Of a stretch of DNA of 64,000 nucleotides, positions 1 through 9,716 are shown one piece after another. Both the position numbers and the translations under genes were made by a program. Location of the stretch: positions 103,595-167,594 of the forward strand of contig NZ_PGGO01000013.1 of the NCBI RefSeq assembly GCF_003010955.1, written 5' to 3'. Source of the stretch: Phyllobacterium brassicacearum (GTDB lineage Bacteria; Pseudomonadota; Alphaproteobacteria; Rhizobiales; Rhizobiaceae). Within the stretch, counting starts at the first letter, position 1. The number at the start of each line of letters is the position of its first letter. The notes beneath the pieces are model-generated. The model searched no databases. It was not told the DNA's origin and saw only the letters and a program-made list of their open reading frames with translations.

Positions 1-1
1 C

Positions 2-1183
2 CAGGAGCGCGATCCGGCGAAATCCGAGATATTCATCGTCGAGGGCGACAGCGCCGGCGGCTCGGCCAAAGGCGGGCGCTCCCGCCAGAACCAGGCGATC
101 CTGCCGCTGCGCGGCAAGATTCTCAATGTTGAACGCGTCAAGCTCGACCGCATGCTCTCTTCCGACCAGATCGGTACGCTGATCCTCGCGCTTGGCACCA
201 GCATAGGCAAGGACGAGTTCAATCCGGACAAGCTGCGCTACCACAAGATCATCATCATGACAGACGCCGACGTCGATGGTGCGCATATTCGAACGCTGCT
301 CTTGACGTTCTTCTTCCGCCAGATGCCGGAGCTGATTGAGCGCGGCCACATCTATATTGCGCAGCCGCCGCTCTATAAGGTGTCGCGCGGCAAGTCCTCA
401 CAATACATCAAGAACGAGACCGCCTTTGAGGAATTCCTGATCGAATCGGGGCTTGAGGAAGCATCGCTTGAACTGAGCACGGGCGAAGTCCGGGCGGGCG
501 TGGACCTGCGTTCTGTCATCAATGACGCGCTTGCCGTGCGTCATCTCTTGCAGGGGCTGAACACACGCTACGACCGCGCCGTCGTTGAACAGGCGACTAT
601 TGCCGGTGCGCTCAACCCGGAAGCCATTTCCGATACGGCGAGGGCAGAGGCGCTGGTGACGGAAGTCGCCGGTCGCCTTGATATCATCGCCGAGGAAACC
701 GAAAAGGGCTGGACCGGCCGGCTGGCAACACCAGATGACGGTGTCGACGGCTATATCTTCGAGCGCTCGCTGCGCGGGGTCAAGGAAACGGTCACGCTCG
801 ACATGGCTCTCTTAGGCTCTGCCGATGCACGCCAGCTCGACCGCTATTCTGCCCGCCTGCACGATATTTACTCCAAGCCGCCAGTGCTGCGCCGCAAGGA
901 GAAGTCGGATTCCGTTGCTGGGCCGATCGCCCTGCTGGAAGCCGTATTCGCTGCCGGACGCAAGGGTCTGTCGTTGCAGCGCTACAAGGGTCTCGGCGAG
1001 ATGAATGCCGACCAGCTGTGGGAAACGACGCTCGATCCGAACGCGCGTTCGCTGCTGCAGGTAAAGGTAAACGACGCCACCGATGCCGACAGCCTGTTCT
1101 CCAGGCTGATGGGCGACGACGTGGAGCCCCGCCGCGAGTTCATTCAGGACAATGCGCTGAGCGTGGCCAATCTGGATGTCTAG
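2..1183 (+). CDS. gyrB: DNA gyrase subunit B, C-terminal part (5' end outside window)
   Basis: The B subunit of gyrase hydrolyses ATP and works with GyrA to introduce negative supercoils. The window opens inside the TOPRIM domain: the EGDSAGG motif is followed by [10 protein letters not shown] and by the metal-binding DADVDGAHI motif. The C-terminal GyrB signature ([12 protein letters not shown]) and a terminus ending in NLDV are present. The reading frame is open from base 2, so the N-terminal ATPase domain lies upstream of the window. The [14 protein letters not shown] context and the tail favour GyrB over ParE. The gene is followed by 237 bp of non-coding DNA before an unrelated dipeptidase. 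Confidence 0.96.
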   Translation, partial: QERDPAKSEIFIVEGDSAGGSAKGGRSRQNQAILPLRGKILNVERVKLDRMLSSDQIGTLILALGTSIGKDEFNPDKLRYHKIIIMTDADVDGAHIRTLLLTFFFRQMPELIERGHIYIAQPPLYKVSRGKSSQYIKNETAFEEFLIESGLEEASLELSTGEVRAGVDLRSVINDALAVRHLLQGLNTRYDRAVVEQATIAGALNPEAISDTARAEALVTEVAGRLDIIAEETEKGWTGRLATPDDGVDGYIFERSLRGVKETVTLDMALLGSADARQLDRYSARLHDIYSKPPVLRRKEKSDSVAGPIALLEAVFAAGRKGLSLQRYKGLGEMNADQLWETTLDPNARSLLQVKVNDATDADSLFSRLMGDDVEPRREFIQDNALSVANLDV

Positions 1184-1420
1184 GCATTAAAATTGCGATG
1201 CGGGCGGTTGCATCGGGGGCAACCGCTCGCCTTTCGGCCATCCCCGAGTTGCGCCCGTCATTGGCCAAGGCTTTTTATACTTTTGTACAACAACTCTCTT
1301 GCCTGTTCGTCGGCGTCATGATCTTTTGTTGCAAAAGGGCGCGCGATGTCCGGGGAATTGACCAACCGATTGCCTCGCAAAAGTGGCCTGCCTTTTGAGC
1401 CAACCTGATCGGGAATCGAA

Positions 1421-2476
1421 ATGCAGCCTGTCTTTGATGGTCACAACGATGTGCTTTACCGGTTGTGGAAACATTCAAGAGACGGCGCCGATCCGGTCGA
1501 GGAATTCATCGAAGGCACGACTTCTGGCCATATCGACAAGGTGAGGGCGCTGAAAGGCGGACTGATTGGCGGGCTGTGCGCCATCTATGTTCCGTCTGGC
1601 GATCTCGCGTTCAAGGCGCCGGACAGCAACGGGCATTATTCGACGCCGCTCGCAGCCCCGCTGGAGCGCGCGCCATCCCTTGATATTGCGCTTGAGATGG
1701 CGTCCATCGCGTTGAAATTGCAGCAGGCCGGCGGCTGGAAACTCTGCCGCTCCACCGCCGAGATTACCGAATGCATGAGCGATGGCATGTTCGCAGCTGT
1801 CCTTCATATGGAAGGCTGCGAGGCGATTGGCGCGGATCTGGCGGCGCTCGACGTCTTCTATGCGGCGGGGCTGCGTTCGCTGGGACCGGTTTGGAGCCGC
1901 AACAACATCTTCGCGCATGGCGTGCCCTTTGCTTATCCGATGGATCCGGATACCGGCCCCGGATTGACGCGGGAGGGTGAGGAACTCGTCAAGGCCTGCA
2001 ATCGCCTCGGTATTCTCATTGACCTCGCTCACATAACGGAAAAGGGCTTCTGGGACGTGGCCCGCATCAGCGACCAGCCGCTCGTTGCCAGCCATTCCAA
2101 CGTCCATGCGCTGACGCCTGTCGCCCGCAACCTGACCGACCGGCAGCTCGATGCAATCCGCGAAAGCAAGGGGCTGGTCGGGCTCAATTATGCGGTCGCG
2201 ATGCTGCGTCCCGATGCACGGGAAAACGCCGATACGCCGCTGTCGGATATGCTGCGCCACGTCGACTATATGGTGAACCGCATGGGCATCGACTGTGTTG
2301 CGCTTGGCTCTGATTTCGATGGTGCTAAAATTCCAGGCGAAATCGGCGATGCAAGCGGTAACCAGAATTTTGTCGCTGCATTGCGGGATGCCGGATATGC
2401 GGGGGACGATCTGGCAAAGATCTGCCGTGAAAACTGGCTGCGTGTGCTGCGCTCAGCCTGGCACGAAGAAAACTAA
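1421..2476 (+). CDS. membrane dipeptidase (peptidase M19, renal dipeptidase family)
   Basis: This 351-residue protein is a zinc dipeptidase of family M19, which hydrolyses dipeptides, including some with D-residues. The metal-binding DGHNDVL motif lies at residues 6-12, and the later SHSNVHAL and ALGSDFDGA motifs are family hallmarks. No signal peptide is visible, so it is probably cytoplasmic. It lies 27 bp upstream of a peptide-type ABC substrate-binding protein and reads the same way. It probably cleaves peptides brought in by that importer. Confidence 0.9.
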   Translation: MQPVFDGHNDVLYRLWKHSRDGADPVEEFIEGTTSGHIDKVRALKGGLIGGLCAIYVPSGDLAFKAPDSNGHYSTPLAAPLERAPSLDIALEMASIALKLQQAGGWKLCRSTAEITECMSDGMFAAVLHMEGCEAIGADLAALDVFYAAGLRSLGPVWSRNNIFAHGVPFAYPMDPDTGPGLTREGEELVKACNRLGILIDLAHITEKGFWDVARISDQPLVASHSNVHALTPVARNLTDRQLDAIRESKGLVGLNYAVAMLRPDARENADTPLSDMLRHVDYMVNRMGIDCVALGSDFDGAKIPGEIGDASGNQNFVAALRDAGYAGDDLAKICRENWLRVLRSAWHEEN

Positions 2477-2503
2477 AATCGCTCTAAAACAGGGAACAGA
2501 ACA

Positions 2504-4114
2504 ATGTCGATGAACCACATCAATTCGAAATTCCGGCTCCTTCTTGGCGGCGCGGCACTCTCCGCGATGCTGCTTTCCGGCATGCCGGCATGGGCGGAAA
2601 CGCCAGCTGATACGCTTGTCGAGGCCTTTGCCATCGACGATGTCATCACGCTCGATCCTGCCGAAGCTTTCGAGCTCACCATGGGCGAAATCAACGGCAA
2701 TACCTATGACAAGCTTGTACGGCTTGATATCAACGATCCTTCGAAGATCGTGGCTGATGTCGCCGAAAGCTGGACCGTTTCCGATGACGGCCTGACATAC
2801 ACCTTCAAGCTCAAGCCGGATCTGAAATTCGCTTCCGGCAATCCGATTACAGCCGAGGATGTTGCCTATTCATTCGAACGCGCCATCAAACTCGACAAGA
2901 GCCCGGCGTTCATCCTCACTCAGTTCGGTCTGAAGGCCGATAATGTGACCGAGAAAGCCAAAGCCGCTGATCCCCTGACCTTCGTTTTCACGGTCGATCA
3001 GCCTTATGCGCCGAGCTTTGTCTTGAACTGCCTGACGGCGACCGTGGCCTCCGTTGTCGACAAGAAGCTGATTTCCGAGCACGTGGTCGCTGACGATTAT
3101 GGCAATGCATGGATGAAGACGGGCTATGCCGGTTCCGGCCCCATGAAGATCCGCGACTGGCGTGCCAACGAGATCATCGTTCTTGAGCGCAATGACAATT
3201 ATTATGGCACGAAGGCTCCGCTCAACCGTGTCATATATCGCCACGTCAAGGAAAGCGCGGCCCAGCGTCTGCTGCTTGAAAAGGGTGACATCGATGTTGC
3301 CCGCAATCTTGAGCCGAACGATCTGGAGCAGGTCGTCAAGAACAGCGATATTACCACGACCAGTGCCGCGAAAGGCACGATCTACTATTTCAGTCTCAAC
3401 CAGAAGAACCCGAACCTGGCCAAGCCGGAAGTGCGCGAAGCGCTGAAGTATCTGGTCGACTACGATGCGATCGGCGAGAAGCTGATCAAGGGCATCGGCG
3501 AGATCCACCAGACTTTCCTGCCGAAGGGAATCCTCGGCGAACTCGATGAGAACCCCTACAAACTCGATGTCGAGAGGGCCAAGGGGCTGCTCGAGAAGGC
3601 TGGGCTCAAGGACGGCTTCTCCTTCACGATGGATGTACGCAACAACCAGCCTGTTACCGGCATCGCCGAGTCCGTGCAGCAGACCTTGGCGCAGGCTGGC
3701 GTGAAGATGGAGATCATTCCCGGAGATGGTAAGCAGACGCTAACCAAATACCGTGCTCGCACCCATGATTCCTATATCGGCCAGTGGGGTGTCGATTATT
3801 GGGATCCGAACTCCAACGCTGAAACCTTCACCTCCAATCCGGACAATTCGGATGCGGGCACCAACAAGACCCTGGCCTGGCGCAACGCCTGGGATGTGCC
3901 GGATCTGACCAAGGAGACGAAGGCAGCTCTGCTCGAGCGCGATGGCGCCAAGCGCGCCCAGATGTATCAGGACCTGCAGAAGAAGGTTCTCGAAAGCAGC
4001 CCGTTCGTGCTGATCTTTCAGCAGACGGAAGTCGCCGGCCTCCGCTCGAATCTCAAGGGTTTCAAGCTCGGACCGTCATTCGATACGAACTACGTCTTCA
4101 ACGTATCGAAGTAA
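2504..4114 (+). CDS. peptide-type ABC transporter, periplasmic substrate-binding protein (SBP_bac_5)
   Basis: This 536-residue family-5 extracellular solute-binding protein belongs to the DppA/OppA group. A signal peptide covers about the first 31 residues, with a likely cleavage after PAWA. It is followed by the family feature DPAEAFELTMGEINGNTYDKL, of which the ITLDPAEAFE start is typical. The protein should deliver di- or oligopeptides, or a related compound, to the two downstream permeases. The dipeptidase upstream supports a peptide substrate, but binding-protein specificity cannot be read from sequence alone. Confidence 0.9.
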   Translation: MSMNHINSKFRLLLGGAALSAMLLSGMPAWAETPADTLVEAFAIDDVITLDPAEAFELTMGEINGNTYDKLVRLDINDPSKIVADVAESWTVSDDGLTYTFKLKPDLKFASGNPITAEDVAYSFERAIKLDKSPAFILTQFGLKADNVTEKAKAADPLTFVFTVDQPYAPSFVLNCLTATVASVVDKKLISEHVVADDYGNAWMKTGYAGSGPMKIRDWRANEIIVLERNDNYYGTKAPLNRVIYRHVKESAAQRLLLEKGDIDVARNLEPNDLEQVVKNSDITTTSAAKGTIYYFSLNQKNPNLAKPEVREALKYLVDYDAIGEKLIKGIGEIHQTFLPKGILGELDENPYKLDVERAKGLLEKAGLKDGFSFTMDVRNNQPVTGIAESVQQTLAQAGVKMEIIPGDGKQTLTKYRARTHDSYIGQWGVDYWDPNSNAETFTSNPDNSDAGTNKTLAWRNAWDVPDLTKETKAALLERDGAKRAQMYQDLQKKVLESSPFVLIFQQTEVAGLRSNLKGFKLGPSFDTNYVFNVSK

Positions 4115-4141
4115 TCGGGCTCTGACCCAGGGCTGATAGTT

Positions 4142-5209
4142 ATGAGCAGTACCGAATCACGATTGGAGTCCAGGCGTTCAGGCGCCTGGGCCTCCAGCTT
4201 ATTATTGGCAACGGGCAGGTTCATCCTGATCGGCGCCATCACGTTCCTCGGGCTGCTTGCGGTCACGTTCTTCATTGGAAGGGTGATCCCGATCGATCCG
4301 GCGCTTGCCATCGTCGGCGACCGGGCACCCGCCCACGTGGTCGAACGGGTCCGCGAGGAGCTTGGCCTCAATCTGCCGCTCTACGAACAGTTCGTGATCT
4401 ATGTGAAAGACGCCCTGCAAGGCAATTTCGGCAATTCGGTGCTGACCACCAATCCCGTCATGACGGACATAAGGCGGGTCTTCCCGGCGACCATGGAGCT
4501 TGCGACGCTCGGAACGTTGATCGGCGCTCTCATCGGCGTGCCGCTGGGTGTGCTCGCGGCAGTCAAACGCGGCAGCATCATCGACCAGATCGTCCGTATT
4601 ATCGGACTTATCGGTTATTCAGTGCCGATCTTCTGGCTGGGGCTGCTGGCACTGCTCGTCTTCTATGCAAAGCTCGGCTGGACCTCGGGTCCGGGGCGTA
4701 TCGACGTCGTCTATGAATATACCTTTACGCCGATCACCGGTTTCTATCTGCTCGATGCGGTACTGCAGGGCAACTGGGAAGCATTTCGTAACATCTTCAG
4801 CTTCATCATCCTGCCGGCATCGCTGCTTGGCTATTTCTCGCTTGCATATATCAGCCGCATGACACGCTCGTTCATGCTCAATGAACTTGAGCAGGAATAC
4901 ATCGTCGCTGCCCGTGCCAAGGGCCTTTCCGAAACACGCATCATCTGGGGGCATGCACTGCGCAACGCGGCGGTGCCGCTGGTGACGGTGATCGCGCTAT
5001 CCTATGCGGGGTTGCTCGAAGGCTCGGTCCTCACCGAAACGGTATTCTCCTGGCCGGGGCTTGGCCTCTACATCACCAATTCGTTGCAGAATGCCGACAT
5101 GAACGCCGTGCTTGGCGGAACCATCATCATTGGTACGGTATTCGTCGCCATCAATCTCCTGTCCGACATTCTGTATCGGGCACTCGACCCACGGACACGC
5201 GCGCGATGA
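4142..5209 (+). CDS. peptide-type ABC transporter permease (DppB-like)
   Basis: This 355-residue inner-membrane permease belongs to the DppB/OppB group. It has an N-terminal transmembrane segment, a periplasmic loop and the C-terminal BPD_transp_1 fold. The EAA loop that docks the ATPase is visible around EYIVAARAKGLSETRI. The gene overlaps the next permease by four bases (ATGA), so translation is coupled. It is a subunit of the importer encoded from 2504 to 7723. Confidence 0.93.
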   Translation: MSSTESRLESRRSGAWASSLLLATGRFILIGAITFLGLLAVTFFIGRVIPIDPALAIVGDRAPAHVVERVREELGLNLPLYEQFVIYVKDALQGNFGNSVLTTNPVMTDIRRVFPATMELATLGTLIGALIGVPLGVLAAVKRGSIIDQIVRIIGLIGYSVPIFWLGLLALLVFYAKLGWTSGPGRIDVVYEYTFTPITGFYLLDAVLQGNWEAFRNIFSFIILPASLLGYFSLAYISRMTRSFMLNELEQEYIVAARAKGLSETRIIWGHALRNAAVPLVTVIALSYAGLLEGSVLTETVFSWPGLGLYITNSLQNADMNAVLGGTIIIGTVFVAINLLSDILYRALDPRTRAR

Positions 5210-6138
5210 CTGAGGCGATTCCCACTACACGTCCCCTTTCGCGCCGCGAATGGCTGATGAGCGACCGGCCGCAATCACGCATGCAGGCCCGGCTTGGCCG
5301 CGCCTATCTGGTGTGGAGCCGTTTTGCCAGCAACCGCCTCGCCGTCGTCGGTCTCGGCATCATCATCGCGCTTCTGCTTGTCGCAATCTTTGCCGGCGTC
5401 CTTGCGCCGCATTCGCCCGTGTCCGGCGATCTGCGCAATGCGCGCCTATTGCCGCCGGGTGGCGAGTACCTGCTTGGAACGGATGACCAGGGGCGTGATA
5501 TCCTCTCGCGGCTGATCTATGGCTCGCGCCTGACACTCTATGTCGTCATCCTGGTCGCCATCATCGCCGCTCCTCTCGGACTGCTTGTCGGGACGATCTC
5601 CGGTTATGCCGGCGGCTGGGTCGATTCCGTCCTCATGCGGATTACTGACATCTTCCTTGCCTTCCCCAAGCTTATCCTGGCGCTCGCCTTCGTTGCTGCG
5701 CTCGGACCAGGCATTGAAAATGCGGTCATTGCCATAGCGATCACGTCGTGGCCGCCCTATGCGCGCATTGCCCGCGCCGAAACGCTGACGGTGCGCAACT
5801 CGGATTATATCGCCGCGGTGCGGTTGATGGGTGCTTCGCCGACACGCATCGTGCTGCGCCACATCATGCCTCTCTGCCTGTCCTCGCTGATCGTGCGGGT
5901 GACGCTCGATATGGCCGGCATCATCCTGACGGCGGCAGGCCTGGGCTTCCTTGGCCTCGGCGCGCAACCGCCGCTGCCCGAATGGGGTGCAATGATCGCC
6001 TCGGGCCGCCGGTTCATCATGGACCAGTGGTGGGTAGCGGCCGCTCCCGGCTTTGCCATCCTGATCGTCAGCCTCGGCTTCAATCTCCTTGGCGACGGCC
6101 TGCGCGATGCGCTCGATCCGCGGGGCAGCAATCAATGA
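5206..6138 (+). CDS. peptide-type ABC transporter permease (DppC-like)
   Basis: This 310-residue second permease is of the DppC/OppC type. The N-terminus has the OppC_N helix followed by the LGTDDQGRDILSRLIYGSR motif typical of DppC. The EAA loop is DYIAAVRLMGASPTRIV. It starts inside the stop of the preceding permease and overlaps the next ATPase by four bases (ATGA). Confidence 0.93.
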   Translation: MTEAIPTTRPLSRREWLMSDRPQSRMQARLGRAYLVWSRFASNRLAVVGLGIIIALLLVAIFAGVLAPHSPVSGDLRNARLLPPGGEYLLGTDDQGRDILSRLIYGSRLTLYVVILVAIIAAPLGLLVGTISGYAGGWVDSVLMRITDIFLAFPKLILALAFVAALGPGIENAVIAIAITSWPPYARIARAETLTVRNSDYIAAVRLMGASPTRIVLRHIMPLCLSSLIVRVTLDMAGIILTAAGLGFLGLGAQPPLPEWGAMIASGRRFIMDQWWVAAAPGFAILIVSLGFNLLGDGLRDALDPRGSNQ

Positions 6139-6968
6139 GCTCGATGCTTGATGTAGAGGACCTGCGGGTTCAGTTCCCGACCCGAACCGGCATCGTCGAA
6201 GCGGTGCGCGGCGTGTCGTTCACGCTTGGCCGCGAGCGGTTGGGCATCGTCGGCGAGTCCGGCTCCGGCAAGTCGCAGACCGGCCGTGCGATCATGGGGC
6301 TGACGCCGCCGCATGCCAGGATCACCGCCAAGACGCTGAACTTCGATGGCATCGACCTGCTCGGCGCTTCAGTCAAGGAAAGGCGGGCTTTGCGCGGCAA
6401 TCGCATTGCCATGATCCTGCAGGACCCGAAATACTCGCTCAACCCGGTGATGAGCATCGGCAGGCAGATCGTCGAAACCCTGCGGACACACGAAAAAGTC
6501 AGCAAGGCCGAGGCGCGCAGACGGGCGCTCGAGATGCTCACCGCCGTGCAGATCCGCGATCCAGAGCGGGTCTATGACCTGCATCCGCATGAAGTGTCTG
6601 GCGGCATGGGCCAGCGTGCCATGATCGCCATGATGCTGATCACCGGACCCGAGCTGCTGATCGCGGACGAGCCGACCTCGGCGCTCGATGTCACGGTACA
6701 GCTCGATGTCCTTCGCATTCTCGACAATCTGGTGCGGGACCGGGGTATGGGGCTGATCTTCATCTCGCACGATCTGCGGCTGGTATCGTCCTTCTGCGAT
6801 CGGGTCATCGTCATGTATGCAGGCCGCATTGTCGAAGAGATCGCCGCCAGGGATCTCCACATGGCGAAACATCCCTACACGCAAGGATTGCTCAATTGCA
6901 TGCCGCAGATCGGCGCCGACCGGCATCCGCTGCCGGTCCTTGACCGCAAGCCGGAGTGGGCCGCATGA
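6135..6968 (+). CDS. peptide-type ABC transporter ATP-binding protein (DppD-like)
   Basis: This 277-residue nucleotide-binding subunit has Walker A GESGSGKS, an ABC signature VSGGMGQR, Walker B LLIADEPTSALD and the switch histidine in FISHD. The open frame extends much further upstream through the permease gene, but the ATGA overlap at 6135 fits the coupling seen at the other gene junctions and gives a normal DppD N-terminus. The signature reads SGGMGQR rather than the commoner SGGQRQR, as in many DppD proteins. The oligopeptide-transporter C-terminal region is short. Confidence 0.92.
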   Translation: MSSMLDVEDLRVQFPTRTGIVEAVRGVSFTLGRERLGIVGESGSGKSQTGRAIMGLTPPHARITAKTLNFDGIDLLGASVKERRALRGNRIAMILQDPKYSLNPVMSIGRQIVETLRTHEKVSKAEARRRALEMLTAVQIRDPERVYDLHPHEVSGGMGQRAMIAMMLITGPELLIADEPTSALDVTVQLDVLRILDNLVRDRGMGLIFISHDLRLVSSFCDRVIVMYAGRIVEEIAARDLHMAKHPYTQGLLNCMPQIGADRHPLPVLDRKPEWAA

Positions 6969-7723
6969 CGCATATTCTGACGACTGAGAACCTTGAAGTT
7001 GTCTTCAACCGGTTTCGTGCCCTGCGCGGCGTGAGCATCGAGGTGGCGCCTGGCGAATCCTTCGGTCTTGTCGGCGAGTCAGGGTCCGGCAAATCAACGC
7101 TCTTGCGCGCGGTCGCCGGGCTCGCGCCGGTGAGCGGCGGCACGATCACCGTCAATGGCAAGACGCTCGGTTCGAGACGGACCAAGGCATTCTACCGGGA
7201 GGTGCAGATGGTGTTCCAGGACCCTTACGGTTCCCTGCATCCGCGCCAGACGGTGGACCGGCTGCTCTTGGAGCCGCTCGCCGTACACGGCTTCGGCGAT
7301 ATCGAGAAGCGTATCCTGCGCGCGCTCGATGAAGTGGGGCTCGGGTCAAGTTTCCGGTTCCGCTACTCGCATCAGCTCTCCGGCGGCCAGCGCCAGCGTG
7401 TGGCGATCGCCCGGGCGCTGATCCTCGAGCCATCAATCCTGCTCCTCGACGAGCCTACCTCGGCTCTCGACGCCTCAGTCCAGGCGGAGGTGCTCAATCT
7501 GCTCGAACAGATCCGCCGTGACCGCAAATTGACGTTCCTCATGGTCAGTCACGATCTGGCGGTCATCACGCATATGTGCGACCGGTTGATGGTGATGCAA
7601 AACGGAGCAGAGGTGGAGCGTCTGACGGCTGCCGAGCTGACGAAGCGCAAGGTCAGCCAGGATTATACGCGCAACCTGCTTGTCGCCAGCCAGGGGTTTG
7701 TGCGGCCCGGCGCCTCGCTGTAG
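6965..7723 (+). CDS. peptide-type ABC transporter ATP-binding protein (DppF-like)
   Basis: This 252-residue second ATPase of the importer has Walker A GESGSGKST, a canonical signature LSGGQRQRVAIARAL, Walker B LLLDEPTSALD and the switch histidine in MVSHD. I chose the start at 6965 because it overlaps the stop of the preceding ATPase (ATGA); an in-frame alternative lies nine bases upstream at 6956. It is the last gene of the peptide importer operon. Confidence 0.92.
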   Translation: MTHILTTENLEVVFNRFRALRGVSIEVAPGESFGLVGESGSGKSTLLRAVAGLAPVSGGTITVNGKTLGSRRTKAFYREVQMVFQDPYGSLHPRQTVDRLLLEPLAVHGFGDIEKRILRALDEVGLGSSFRFRYSHQLSGGQRQRVAIARALILEPSILLLDEPTSALDASVQAEVLNLLEQIRRDRKLTFLMVSHDLAVITHMCDRLMVMQNGAEVERLTAAELTKRKVSQDYTRNLLVASQGFVRPGASL

Positions 7724-7871
7724 GGGCAGTCTTCACCTGATTTTTACCATTCCGGAAGCGAGTTGACGGAAATCGTACCTCCGAAGTCTGATCGTGAAAA
7801 TCTGAATGAATTTGCTAAGCCCGCATTTACGCCATGGATTCAATGGTCTCACTCAACGACTGGAGTGGGAC

Positions 7872-8834
7872 ATGAAGCTTTTCCGAGATTTCCTGAAAGA
7901 CCGCAGCGGCGCAACCGCCGTCACATTTGGATTGATGCTCGTGCCGATCCTGGGCGTGACAGGACTCGCCGTCGATTACGGCGTTGCCACCAATGAGCGG
8001 GGGAGGTTGCAGGATGCGGCGGACGCGGCCGCTCTGGCCGGTGCTTCTGTCTTTACCGGCGCCAACCAGCAGGCGGCAGAGAACCGCGCCCGCGCGTATC
8101 TCAAGGCAAATCTCGGAGCCAAATATGATGCCGTCACGGTCGACTTCAGCGCCGCGAACCAGCGAGTGACCGTTAGCCTCGGCAGCCAAACCAAGACGAT
8201 GTTCATGCATATCCTCGATCAGGACACGATGGCGGTTGGAGTCAATGCTCAGGCGCTGGCGCCGCTGAAGCCGTCCAGCGCGGAAATCAATATCGGAGAC
8301 ATGTACGGATACTGGGCAAAGAAGATCTCGATCATCGTCGTCAGACCGGGGCAAACGACCGAACAGGTCGTTGGAACCGTCACCTACGAAGCCCAGAGCA
8401 AAACAGGCGGTAATGGCCGTGGAACCGGCCTGACTACAAAAGATCCTGCAACCAGCAATATCGTGCTCGGCGAGTACTCGAAGCTTTACATCAAGATGGA
8501 AGTGAAAAAAGACGGGTGCAATTACGGAAGATACAATTCAACGCCAAGTTCGAACACGGTATTCACATGCAAAGATTCAAAGGACAGTAAATACAAGAAA
8601 TACGATTCAACCCTGCGCACCGACGACCCGGCCACGGTAAATCACCTGTTCGTCGATGGTGTCCAGCTGAAACTGGGGTCGGCGCCGCCGTTGGAAGATC
8701 TGCTGAACTGCGATGAAGAGTGGCATGATCACGCTTGGGAAGATGGTGGCGGTTTTGCGCAGCAAGATTTTTTCTATCAGATCAAATCTGCCTGCAAATC
8801 GGTGGATGGCGAGAATGTCCGCCTGACACATTGA
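7872..8834 (+). CDS. TadE/TadG-like pilus-assembly-type protein, orphan
   Basis: This 320-residue protein has the N-terminal TadG signature: a short basic segment, a GATAVTFGLMLVPILGVTGLAVDY hydrophobic anchor (residues about 15-38, only the key residues are typical), then LQDAADAAALAGA. Proteins of this type are exported and associated with Flp/Tad pili in the envelope. The rest is not recognisable and contains a lysine-rich, lower-GC stretch with several cysteines (about residues 210-240, and in the tail). I chose 7872 because it has a GGAG ribosome-binding site and puts the anchor near the N-terminus; 7806 is an in-frame alternative. No other tad genes are in the window. Confidence 0.75.
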   Translation: MKLFRDFLKDRSGATAVTFGLMLVPILGVTGLAVDYGVATNERGRLQDAADAAALAGASVFTGANQQAAENRARAYLKANLGAKYDAVTVDFSAANQRVTVSLGSQTKTMFMHILDQDTMAVGVNAQALAPLKPSSAEINIGDMYGYWAKKISIIVVRPGQTTEQVVGTVTYEAQSKTGGNGRGTGLTTKDPATSNIVLGEYSKLYIKMEVKKDGCNYGRYNSTPSSNTVFTCKDSKDSKYKKYDSTLRTDDPATVNHLFVDGVQLKLGSAPPLEDLLNCDEEWHDHAWEDGGGFAQQDFFYQIKSACKSVDGENVRLTH

Positions 8835-8887
8835 TCGCTTGGCGGCGCAATTGACTTTGACCCTGCGCCGCTCCATCATGACTTCAT

Positions 8888-8975
8888 TCCGAGGGGGGCA
8901 CTGTACAGTGCTGAGATAGCGTCGAGCTGGACCCTTGAACCTGATCCGGGTTATGCCGGCGTAGGAACGGGAATT
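8888..8975 (+). promoter_or_regulatory. TPP (thi-box) riboswitch
   Basis: The segment carries the conserved thiamine pyrophosphate aptamer elements: a G-rich P2 strand (GAGGGGGGCAC), the GCTGAGAT core, ACCCTTGAACCTGATC, and a GGGTTATGCCGGCGTAGGAA P4/P5 arm. It lies about 75 bp upstream of thiE, so thiED expression should fall when TPP is abundant. No clear run of T follows a terminator stem, so control at translation initiation is as likely as termination. Confidence 0.93.
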
Positions 8976-9050
8976 GAGCATTCTTCACGCACTCTGCCTC
9001 GTCTTCGCACATATCCGGATCTCCAACCATGATATGATGGAGTCCAGACT

Positions 9051-9716
9051 GTGCGACCAAAAGTAGATTTCCGGCTGAATGCCATTGTCGATGTCGATGC
9101 GATAGGCAGTGACAAGGATCTGGGCGAGCTCGCCCTCGCCGCCGCCCGCGGCGGGGCTACCATCATCCAGTATCGTGACAAGAACTCCGCGACGCGGGTT
9201 ATGGTCGAGCGTGCGCGGCGCATCAGCGCTGCATTGAAGGGGACCGGTGTCCCGCTTGTCGTCAATGACCGTATTGATGTGGCGTTGGTTGCCGGCGCTG
9301 AGGGCGTGCATATTGGTCGCGAGGACATGCGGGTCGAGGATGCCCGACAGTTGCTAGGCCCTGATGCTATCATCGGCCTGACGGTCAAGAATGAAGCCGA
9401 TGCGCGTAATGCCACGACAAGCGATATCGACTATGCCTGCATTGGCGGCCTGTTCGAGACGCCTGCCAAGCACAATCCCGATGGGCCGATTGGTTTCGAT
9501 GGCTTCAGCCGCCTTGCGCCGATCATTCGGGCTGCGAAACCCGATCTGCCAATTGGGGCAATAGCAGGGATCGATGTTGCGCGAACACCGCCGGCAATTG
9601 CAGCCGGGGCCGACGGCGTGGCGGTGATTTCGGCGATCTTCCGCCACTCCGATCCGCAAGGAGCGGCTGCTGCCCTGCGCGCCGTGGTCGATGAATCGCT
9701 GAAGGAACGGGCATGA
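9051..9716 (+). CDS. thiE: thiamine-phosphate synthase
   Basis: This 221-residue TIM-barrel enzyme joins hydroxymethylpyrimidine pyrophosphate to thiazole phosphate. Visible family motifs are QYRDKN, VNDRIDVALVAGAEGVHIGR (key residues ND and GVH.G) and the phosphate-binding IGAIAGI region. The start codon is GTG at 9051 with GGAG about eight bases upstream; no in-frame ATG lies nearby. It overlaps thiD by four bases (ATGA) and sits under the TPP riboswitch. Confidence 0.92.
   Translation: MRPKVDFRLNAIVDVDAIGSDKDLGELALAAARGGATIIQYRDKNSATRVMVERARRISAALKGTGVPLVVNDRIDVALVAGAEGVHIGREDMRVEDARQLLGPDAIIGLTVKNEADARNATTSDIDYACIGGLFETPAKHNPDGPIGFDGFSRLAPIIRAAKPDLPIGAIAGIDVARTPPAIAAGADGVAVISAIFRHSDPQGAAAALRAVVDESLKERA

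Noticed and set aside
1184..1420. A hidden gene after gyrB
   Set aside because: The only frames there cross from gyrB or lie against it and have no start site or motif.
5748..6134. Long N-terminal extension of the DppD-like ATPase
   Set aside because: It overlaps the permease completely and reads Cys/His/Arg-rich sequence; the ATGA start at 6135 is normal.
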